A DNA stretch of 64,000 nt from Mycobacteroides saopaulense. GTDB taxonomy: Bacteria > Actinomycetota > Actinomycetes > Mycobacteriales > Mycobacteriaceae. The notes under the pieces were generated by a model. It searched no databases and was not told the DNA's origin. It saw only the letters and a list, made by a program, of their open reading frames with translations. The position numbers and the translations under genes were made by a program. The stretch covers positions 1,984,001 through 2,048,000 of the forward strand of contig NZ_CP010271.1 in the NCBI RefSeq assembly GCF_001456355.1, given 5' to 3'. Positions 54,029 through 60,283 of this stretch are shown piece by piece; within the stretch, counting starts at the first letter, position 1; each line of letters begins with the position of its first letter.

Positions 54029-55441
54029 ATGGTGAAGGGCCGCGTACGCATTGGCGCGTTGGTCTCCCGTTTGCGGCGCTGGTGTGGGGGGATCGCGACT
54101 CGCTCGGCGCTGGTGGCCGCCGTTGTGGTGCTGGCCAGCTTGGTAGTTGTGGGCTCGGCATCGGTGGTGCTGCTGTATCGGTCGATGTGTGCCGATGTTG
54201 ATGACGCGGCTAATTCGCGCGCGTTGGCTGTGGCCGCGCGGCTCAAGAAGGAACCTCCTGACGAACTGGAGTCGGTGCTGTTGGCCACCGATCAGCGGAT
54301 CGTGGCTGTCCAAGTCATCGATGCCAGAGGCCGGATCGTGCGACATTCGGACTCGGCGCCCAACGGGCCGCTAATGCCGTTGCGCGGCAATAACTTCCGA
54401 AATTCCCAGGTCGGTGTTTCTGCCACTGCCGATGATGATATTCGTGTGGCTGCGCTGACTGCGGATGGCCGCAAAGGCCGGTACACGGTGTTGGTGGGCG
54501 GCGGTATTGAACCGATCGAGTCGATGACCTCGACGGTCGCCACCATGCTGACGATCACCGCACCTGTTGTGGCCGTCGTGGCCGCAGGGGTGACGTATCT
54601 GCTGGTGCGGCGCTCACTGCGCTCGGTCGATGCGATCCGTTCCCGCGTTTCGGAGATCAGCGCCTCCGATCTGAGTGAGCGGGTGCCCGTGCCAGATCGC
54701 GCCGATGAGATTTCGGCGCTGGCGGCCACGATGAACAAGATGCTCGAACGGATTGAAGCCGGGCACACCGCCCAGCGCCGGTTCGTCGGGGATGCCTCCC
54801 ATGAGCTCAGAAGCCCACTGGCAACAGTTATTTCGGCCTTAGAGATCGCTCAAAGCCATCCCGAGGTGTTCGACAAGACTCTCGTGCAGACGGCCTTGCT
54901 GCCCGAAGCTCACCGAATGCAATCCCTGGTCGAAGATCTGCTGCTGCTTGCCAGAGCCGATGAGCACGGGCTGCCGATGCGGCGCACCGAGATCGATCTC
55001 GATGATCTGGCCAGCACCGAAGTCGCGCGGCTTAAACGAGAAACGTCGCTGCAGGTTTCCGGGAATCTGGCGGCGGTCAAAGTCACCGGAGACGCGCTAG
55101 GGCTGGCACGGGTACTGCGTAATCTGGCTGACAACGCGGCCCGGCACGCCCGCACTACTGTGTCCATCGCGGTCAGTGCCGACGCTGACAGCACATGTCT
55201 GCAGGTCTGTGATGACGGTCCGGGAATCCCTGTCACCGAGCGTGGGCGTGTGTTTGAACGGTTTGTGCGCCTGGATGCCGACCGTTCCCGGCACGGCGGC
55301 GGCAGCGGTCTGGGTCTGGCCATTGTGGCCGAAATCGTTGCCGCACATAAGGGCACGGTAGATATCAGCGACCGTACAGGCGGTGGGACGGTGATGACCG
55401 TCCGGCTGCCGCTGGTCAACTCGGCCGACGCAGGCCGCTAA
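54029..55441 (+). CDS. Sensor histidine kinase
   Basis: A 470-aa kinase. Two helices (about 25-50 and 165-190) flank an extracytoplasmic sensor region of about 110 residues. A HAMP domain follows, then the H-box FVGDASHELRSPLATV with His near 258. The ATPase has NLADNAARHA (N box), DDGPGIP (G1) and GGGSGLGLAIV (G2). ATG at 54029 follows GGAG. The cognate regulator is encoded convergently, 29 bases beyond the stop, an unusual arrangement. Confidence 0.93.
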   Translation: MVKGRVRIGALVSRLRRWCGGIATRSALVAAVVVLASLVVVGSASVVLLYRSMCADVDDAANSRALAVAARLKKEPPDELESVLLATDQRIVAVQVIDARGRIVRHSDSAPNGPLMPLRGNNFRNSQVGVSATADDDIRVAALTADGRKGRYTVLVGGGIEPIESMTSTVATMLTITAPVVAVVAAGVTYLLVRRSLRSVDAIRSRVSEISASDLSERVPVPDRADEISALAATMNKMLERIEAGHTAQRRFVGDASHELRSPLATVISALEIAQSHPEVFDKTLVQTALLPEAHRMQSLVEDLLLLARADEHGLPMRRTEIDLDDLASTEVARLKRETSLQVSGNLAAVKVTGDALGLARVLRNLADNAARHARTTVSIAVSADADSTCLQVCDDGPGIPVTERGRVFERFVRLDADRSRHGGGSGLGLAIVAEIVAAHKGTVDISDRTGGGTVMTVRLPLVNSADAGR

Positions 55442-55470
55442 CGCGTGCGGGGCGAACGCTGCGGACGTGG

Positions 55471-56148
55471 TCAGCCGTCGGAAGCGAACTCGCCCGATTC
55501 AAGCCGGTAGCCCACGCCGCGGACCGTGATAATCAGGTGTGCGCCGATTTTGCGGCGAAGATAGCCGACGTAGACTTCGACGACGTTGTCGGGGCCGTCA
55601 TAGTGGTTATCCCAAACATTCTGCAGGATATCGGTTTTGGTGACTGCCGCGTCTTTGTTACGTAACAGGTATTCGAGCAGACCGTATTCGCGCGGTGTCA
55701 ACGACACCGGGCTGCCGGCGCGTTCGACGACCCTGCGGGTGGGATCTAGTGAGATCTCGCCGGCGGTGAGCACGACGGGACGTTTGGGTGCGCCCCGGCG
55801 TATCAAGGCGCGCAGGCGTGCGGTAAGCACCATGAACGAAAACGGTTTGGTCAGATAGTCATCGGCGCCCAAATCGAAGGCATCGGTCTGGTCGTAGTCG
55901 CCGTCTTTGGCGGTCAGCATCAACACCGGGGTCCACACGTGCGCGGCCCGCATTCTGCGCAGCACCTCATAGCCGCTGAGCCCGGGCAACATGATGTCCA
56001 GGACGATCACGTCGAAGGATTCGTTGGTGGCCTGCCACAGTCCGTCGATCCCGTCGCCGACGGTAACCACAACAAATCCTTCGGCCCGCAGACCGGCTGT
56101 CACCGTGTCGGCAAGCAGCGGTTCGTCCTCAACGAGCAGAACCCGCAC
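55471..56148 (-). CDS. OmpR/PhoB-family response regulator
   Basis: A 225-aa regulator. The receiver has acidic pocket VEDEP, phospho-Asp D51 in VIVLDIMLPG, Thr in MLTAKD and Lys in YLTKPF. The winged-helix output (about 125-220) includes SLTPREYGLLEYLL and VEVYVGYLRRKI. It is downstream of a small secreted peptide gene on the same strand and converges with the kinase gene. Direct repeats at three local promoters are its likely sites. Confidence 0.95.
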   Translation of the reverse strand: MRVLLVEDEPLLADTVTAGLRAEGFVVVTVGDGIDGLWQATNESFDVIVLDIMLPGLSGYEVLRRMRAAHVWTPVLMLTAKDGDYDQTDAFDLGADDYLTKPFSFMVLTARLRALIRRGAPKRPVVLTAGEISLDPTRRVVERAGSPVSLTPREYGLLEYLLRNKDAAVTKTDILQNVWDNHYDGPDNVVEVYVGYLRRKIGAHLIITVRGVGYRLESGEFASDG

Positions 56149-56186
56149 CGTGCGCCCTTCCGTGTAGCTTTGATCGCTGTCCAGTC

Positions 56187-56351
56187 TTACAGCCCTGGAT
56201 GCGCGGCACCCAATACTGGTGCCGGTTCACTGACCGAGACCGCGGCACGTTCGTGTGCGCGCTCTTGTGCCTCGGCCACCGTGGCCGAGGCACCGAACAA
56301 CATCAAAGCACCGATGATCAGAATCGCTGTCTCGCGGCGGGCAGTGGTCAT
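56187..56351 (-). CDS. Small secreted peptide, first gene of the response-regulator operon
   Basis: A 54-aa product: MTTARRETAILIIGALMLFG is a signal sequence, ending near VAEA-QERA. The mature part is about 30 residues, Ala/Glu/His/Pro-containing. GAAAGGCC lies before the ATG. It is 38 bases upstream of the response-regulator start and has a direct-repeat box about 80 bases upstream. It may be a signal or feedback peptide for the kinase; that is a guess. Confidence 0.6.
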   Translation of the reverse strand: MTTARRETAILIIGALMLFGASATVAEAQERAHERAAVSVSEPAPVLGAAHPGL

Positions 56352-56429
56352 AATCGGGCCTTTCTGCGTATCTGCTGGCCTCCGGGCGCCGATCGCCCGG
56401 GGGAATGCCATATCAGGTTGACATCGCAG

Positions 56430-56448
56430 CGCTGTGAGAACGCTGAGC
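56430..56448 (-). promoter_or_regulatory. Response-regulator-type direct repeat, site 2
   Basis: Minus strand GCTCAGCG-TTC-TCACAGCG, pitch 11 bases, facing the secreted-peptide/response-regulator operon. It differs from site 1 by one base in each half. Autoregulation of the response regulator would follow. Confidence 0.6.
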
Positions 56449-56465
56449 GCCGACACCGCCCCGGT

Positions 56466-56484
56466 TCTCAGCGAATCCTCAGTC
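56466..56484 (+). promoter_or_regulatory. Response-regulator-type direct repeat, site 3
   Basis: TCTCAGCG-AAT-CCTCAGTC, pitch 11 bases, facing the COG4705 membrane gene that starts 57 bases on. With site 2 it fills the 189-base divergent promoter region 56352-56540. Confidence 0.6.
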
Positions 56485-56540
56485 CCGCGCCACTAAGGTG
56501 CGGCCGAGATCGCTGACACCTACAACAGATTTGGCAGGTC

Positions 56541-57350
56541 ATGGCCGTATCGAATTACAAACTTCCCCAAGTCACAGCCCTGTTCTGGGTTTTGAAGATC
56601 GCCGCAACCACACTCGGGGAAACCGGCGGGGATCTGATCGCCCAAACCTTGGACCTGGGCTACGCCGCCGCCTCAGTCCTGTTCATCGCGATCTTCGTGG
56701 TGAGTCTTCTTGCACAGCTGCGTGCCCGCCAGTTCCATCCGGCCTTGTACTGGACGGTGATCGCCGCGACCAGCACCGCCGGCACCACCATGTCCGATCT
56801 GATCAACCGCGGCCCCGGCTCAGACACCGACACCGCCGACGGCCTGGGCTACGGAGCCGGCGCAGTCCTTCTGATCACCGGACTCGTTGTCGTGTTTGCG
56901 ATCTGGAAACTGACCCGGGAAACTTTCGATGTCGCCAACATCACCACCTTGCGCGGTGAAGTCCTCTACTGGGCGGCGATCCTGCTATCCAATACCCTGG
57001 GCACCTCCCTGGGCGACTACCTCGCCGACAGCTCCGGGATGGGCTACTGGGGCAGCGCAGCCCTAATCGCCGCCGTGATGGCCACCATCTTGGCCGCTCA
57101 CTATCTCACCAACATCTCCGGAGTCCTGCTCTTTTGGGCTGCATTCATCCTGACCCGCCCCCTGGGGGCCACCGTGGGCGACTTGCTGTCCAAACCACTG
57201 GACAAGGGAGGGCTAGCGCTGGGGACCTGGGGCACCTCGGCAGCACTATTGGCGATCCTCGTCATCGGTATCGCCTTCGGATACCGCAAGACCCGCACCA
57301 CCACCACGGACAATCCCGACCCAGACCTCCACGAGCTGGCCCGCGACTAG
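56541..57350 (+). CDS. COG4705-type repeat membrane protein
   Basis: A 269-aa, eight-helix protein built from four copies of a two-helix unit. Each unit carries a T-x-G-x-x-x-(G/S)D motif: AATTLGETGGD, TAGTTMSD, NTLGTSLGD and LGATVGD. Conserved Asp residues in membrane segments suggest ion movement. Members are often encoded near two-component systems. Its promoter carries site 3, so it is a likely target of the neighbouring system. Confidence 0.75.
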   Translation: MAVSNYKLPQVTALFWVLKIAATTLGETGGDLIAQTLDLGYAAASVLFIAIFVVSLLAQLRARQFHPALYWTVIAATSTAGTTMSDLINRGPGSDTDTADGLGYGAGAVLLITGLVVVFAIWKLTRETFDVANITTLRGEVLYWAAILLSNTLGTSLGDYLADSSGMGYWGSAALIAAVMATILAAHYLTNISGVLLFWAAFILTRPLGATVGDLLSKPLDKGGLALGTWGTSAALLAILVIGIAFGYRKTRTTTTDNPDPDLHELARD

Positions 57351-57377
57351 CCCAAACGCGTTGAGCGCCAGTCAACG

Positions 57378-57542
57378 TCACAGCAGATATGCCTCGGCCA
57401 TCAGGCCGATGGCGGTGACAATCGCGGTCGCCGCACCGCAGAACAGCACGGATTTGGCGACCATCCAATTATCGTGCTCGATGGTTGGCGTTTCGGGGCG
57501 AAGATCGGCCGAGGTGAATCTGCTGGCATCGGGATTGTGCAT
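57378..57542 (-). CDS. Small single-helix membrane protein
   Basis: About 54 aa from ATG 57542 (GTGAGG upstream). A polar start (MHNPDASRFTSADLRPETP) is followed by one C-terminal helix (SVLFCGAATAIVTAIGLMAEA). The frame is open to 57620. Unknown function; it converges with the COG4705 gene. Coding status is moderate. Confidence 0.45.
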   Translation of the reverse strand: MHNPDASRFTSADLRPETPTIEHDNWMVAKSVLFCGAATAIVTAIGLMAEAYLL

Positions 57543-57654
57543 GATCCTCACCATGCCGAGCAGACCCTTAAGTTTGGCTGAGAGCCCGAACCCTGAACTG
57601 ACGAATCGCCAGCCAGTCATAGGATTCGGCCCGCGTAAACGCGGTGTTGATGGG

Positions 57655-57927
57655 TCAGATCGCCGTGGAATGAACGTCTTTCATCGTCCGGAACCTGGTG
57701 TTCTGACGGCACTGCCCGCGGTCCTTGATCCCATCTGCCGTCGGTGACTGAATGGCTGCGGTGAGCCGCTGATTGTGCACCCACTGTTCGATCGGGGTGA
57801 TGTCGGTGTGGGCGTGGCCGGTGCGTTCGTTGATCTTCTGCAGAAGCAACTGAGGCCAGGCGATTCGGCGCCTGATGGGATGTTGTGCAATCTGCTGACG
57901 ATGGATGGCCAGTGTCTCATCTCTCAC
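57655..57927 (-). CDS. Small ORF coupled to the TnsA-like gene
   Basis: A 90-aa frame whose GTG overlaps the TnsA-like stop (GTGA). It is polar and basic (ETLAIHRQQIAQHPIRRR, and IEQWVHNQRLTAAIQS), with no family I recognise. In complete elements the transposase TnsB would start here; this does not look like one, so it may be an unrelated or decayed remnant. Confidence 0.4.
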   Translation of the reverse strand: MRDETLAIHRQQIAQHPIRRRIAWPQLLLQKINERTGHAHTDITPIEQWVHNQRLTAAIQSPTADGIKDRGQCRQNTRFRTMKDVHSTAI

Positions 57928-58664
57928 CTGCCTGTACTTGGACTAACGATCGCGTCATCGGTCAATGTTGTCGCCGCAAGGTCGACGCTCAATTTGCGAT
58001 GCCAGAGCAGGTGAAACAGGACAGGCAGCACCACCAGGGGAGTGCCCACCGCCAATACCCCGGCCATCAAGGGCCGAGCCCGACCGAACGCCGACATCAG
58101 ATCATCGGCCAAACCAGGCCGAAACACGCGTGGATGCCGATATCCAGACAGCCACCGAAGATTGGCCCGCAGCACCGGATCAAGCACCCCGACCCGGCGG
58201 TAATCCCAGCCAACTGCCGCGCACTCAGCAGCCGAACGGTCAAATTTCTCCTGATCCGCTGCCTCGATCCGGCCATCATCGCGAACATCGAGCACGAGCG
58301 CTGAACCATCCCGGCGCCGCACGAAATAGTCCGGAGCATGACTTACACCATCTGCCCAACGGAACCAAAATGATTGTGATACAACGCCAATCACGTCCGG
58401 GTCAGCATCCAGCGCCATCAGCTGATCACGTTCCAGCCACGACTCATGGCCAACATGAATACCGGTACGGGAAAACCACCAAAAACCCGGGAAATTGCGT
58501 TGACCACGGTACGAAGGAAAATTCCGCACCGGTAAACAGTCAAGCTCAAACGGGAACGTCGCGCACCGGGCCAGCGGGAGGCACAAGCTGCCATCACGCC
58601 TGTCGAACTCCAGTTCAACGACACCCGCACTAACAGGCCAAGCCGACACCACCGACGTCAGCAC
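57924..58664 (-). CDS. TnsA-like heteromeric transposase endonuclease subunit
   Basis: A 246-aa protein of the actinobacterial TnsA-like family. RNFPSYRGQRNFPGFWWFSR, HVGHESWLERDQLMALDADP, SHAPDYFVRRRDGSALVLDV and the C-terminal PLMAGVLAVGTPLVVLPVLF are family blocks. Nuclease residues would be E74 or E78, D112, and the position of TnsA's catalytic lysine, here Arg (R128). TnsA cuts the 5' ends of Tn7-like elements. The gene starts 20 bases inside the right-end repeats, as tnsA does in Tn7. The Lys-to-Arg change hints at reduced activity. Confidence 0.85.
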   Translation of the reverse strand: MLTSVVSAWPVSAGVVELEFDRRDGSLCLPLARCATFPFELDCLPVRNFPSYRGQRNFPGFWWFSRTGIHVGHESWLERDQLMALDADPDVIGVVSQSFWFRWADGVSHAPDYFVRRRDGSALVLDVRDDGRIEAADQEKFDRSAAECAAVGWDYRRVGVLDPVLRANLRWLSGYRHPRVFRPGLADDLMSAFGRARPLMAGVLAVGTPLVVLPVLFHLLWHRKLSVDLAATTLTDDAIVSPSTGR

Positions 58665-58683
58665 ATCTAAAGGTTAAGCACCG

Positions 58684-58723
58684 TGCCCCAGATTCAATGA
58701 GAATGCCCCAACATCCGTGAGAA
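58684..58723 (-). repeat. Right-end tandem pair of 20-base motifs
   Basis: Two abutting copies (58684-58703 and 58704-58723), both oriented outward, share TGCCCCA and TGAGAA with the left-end copies. Six bases later the right tip CGGACA ends at 58729. TTCTCA-N3-ATCTGGGGCA is the consensus on the minus strand. Confidence 0.75.
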
Positions 58724-58729
58724 CGGACA

Positions 58730-59441
58730 TCCATCGCTGATGTATATGAAAAAGGTTGTGGGGCTGGCTGATTCATGATCATTACGTCACTGTGACGCAA
58801 TGGGCGTGCCTAAAGGGGTGGCGAAAGTGGTGGGGTAGCGCCGTTCATGGCGGTTTATGCGATTGTGCAGCTTCGGTTTGCGGGCGGCCTGCGCGTTCTG
58901 TGGGGTGCCCAGCGGTTAGAGGTGGAGCGTTGCCTGTGAGTGTTGAGTTGATGCCTGTTCTGATGATCCCTGTGCGGTCTAAATCGGATGGTTATCAATC
59001 GATTTCGGGCGACCGTCGAGGTGGGTCGGACGGCGCTGCATTACTCGTCGACCGACGGGGCCGGACAACGTTCCGATATGGACATATCGTCACAGTGACG
59101 TTTTTAGGCACGGGGGCTGGGCGTTGGAAGGGGTGCTCAATCTGCGAAATATGCTGTGGTCGAGTGATTTTGGCCGACGAAGCCGAAAGATCGGTCTCGC
59201 AAGGGGCGGTCGCGGCTATCGTCTGTGAGCCCAGGCGATCGGCGCGAAGGAACGTGTGGCGATAGCGTGGCTGATCTACCGGGGATGTGCGGACGCCAGG
59301 TGGGTGGTGGCCGGGTCGTCACAACGAAAAGTGCAGATAGGCGGCCTGTCGATGTGTGCTTGGCATATATCTAACGCCGATAAGACACATTATGTCAGAT
59401 AGAAGTCTGCTTATTGCGGCACATGTAGGATCTGCCCCTGC
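58730..59441. other. 712-base region without a convincing gene, with two CGTCAC-N-GTGACG palindromes
   Basis: The plus-strand frame 58756-59265 is open but Trp/Cys/Arg-rich and lacks protein character. Two 13-base palindromes stand out: CGTCACTGTGACG at 58785-58797 (extending to 58781-58801 with one mismatched pair) and CGTCACAGTGACG at 59088-59100. They look like binding sites for one dimeric protein. Base composition is lower in GC than the core genome. Confidence 0.45.
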
Positions 59442-60140
59442 TGTCCGTTCTCAATGGATATGGCAGTAATCTCAGCCATCATGGCAGTATCCGGAATCGG
59501 GGTGTTTTCTCTGAGATCTTGTCAGCACGAGGGCTGCTGATGACTCGGTGATGTCCTTAACTGCGATGTACACATCCGGAACGGTCTTGCCGCCCCACAT
59601 ACGCCACACCGCTACGCTGATTTGCCGGACACCCGGCATGTGAGCGTACGCGGCGTATGTTTCGAACTGTTGGATAGCGCCGCTAAGCGTGATGCGCGCA
59701 TCTCGTAAGACGCGTAGCCACCTTCTAGTGCGGCTTTGGAGGTACACCGGCCGACCCGCCCACTCTGTCAGAAACGTGCTAGTTGGCGCAATATACCAAC
59801 ATTGGCTAGCTAGGAGGCCACAGCTTCGAACCCAGCTACGCCACCAACCGGACGCGTGAACAGCGCAATACCTACTGCGGCCCAACCTTAGTAAACAGGC
59901 GGGGAATGCCGCGAGTTCGGCTACGCAAACGAGTTGATGCGCCGCAGTGCGACTCTCAACTTAAGCACGTTGCGCTGGTCCCCTAAGGCTATCCGCGTCA
60001 TCGCAGGACAAGAAGGCGTGCGCGTGCCTCCGTAGTTCATTCGGAACTGTCATCTTTACTGAGAAAGATATCCCAGGGATTGTCTCACAATTGATGTCAT
60101 CTTCCCAGATCGCTACTGACACAATCAGTTAGAACGGACA
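59442..60140. mobile_element. 699-bp mini-element with 5-bp target duplication
   Basis: The left tip reads TGTCCGTTCTCA and the right tip TTAGAACGGACA: ten perfect inverted bases, then further partial matches. CCTGC lies immediately outside each end (59437-59441 and 60141-60145). Left-end ATGGCAGTA units (two) resemble TGTCAGTAGC at the right. The tip is identical to the right tip of the larger element. The only inside frame of size (59472-59885, minus) is not a recognisable protein. It looks like a non-autonomous element of the same transposase family. Confidence 0.72.
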
Positions 60141-60150
60141 CCTGCTGTCC

Positions 60151-60241
60151 TTTCCGGTTTTAGTTGGCCAGTTTCCGGATAAACATGGCCATTTACGGAT
60201 GTGGTGTGGTTTCCGCGTATTGATGGCCAACCAGCTTCCGG
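60151..60241. repeat. Cluster of TGGCCA-TTCCGGAT repeats, possible IS21-like end
   Basis: Three related units occur in 80 bases: TTGGCCAGTTTCCGGATAAA at 60164, ATGGCCATTTACGGAT at 60185, and ATGGCCAACCAGCTTCCGG at 60223. Such arrays of partial repeats occur at ends of IS21-type elements. No transposase gene remains here; it lies between the mini-element and the helicase stop. Confidence 0.35.
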
Positions 60242-60283
60242 GAACGCCTGGTTGGGGCGCCTACCGGCTTGAGAGGTTTGTGG

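Larger units (their letters stand above)
52766..58729. mobile_element. Tn7/TniA-like element remnant carrying a two-component module
   Basis: Both ends start TGTCC[A/G]TTCTCA reading inward. The left tip is at 52766; the right tip is on the opposite strand, ending at 58729. Each end carries copies of one 20-base motif: three spaced at the left (52772-52868) and two abutting at the right (58684-58723), the asymmetry known from Tn7 ends. A TnsA-like gene reads inward from the right end. TnsB, TnsC and TniQ are absent, so the element is decayed or needs help in trans. I see no matching target duplication (AACGT versus TCCAT). Confidence 0.6.

Noticed and set aside
52766-58729. Target-site duplication for the larger element
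   Set aside because: Flanks read AACGT and TCCAT, which do not match; not claimed.
58756-59265. 169-aa plus-strand frame
   Set aside because: Trp/Cys/Arg-rich, no family, no plausible ribosome site, and it spans a palindrome; probably non-coding.
59472-59885. 137-aa frame inside the mini-element
   Set aside because: No recognisable domain and no good start; its C-terminal part looks mildly protein-like, so it may be a decayed cargo fragment, but not enough to call a gene.
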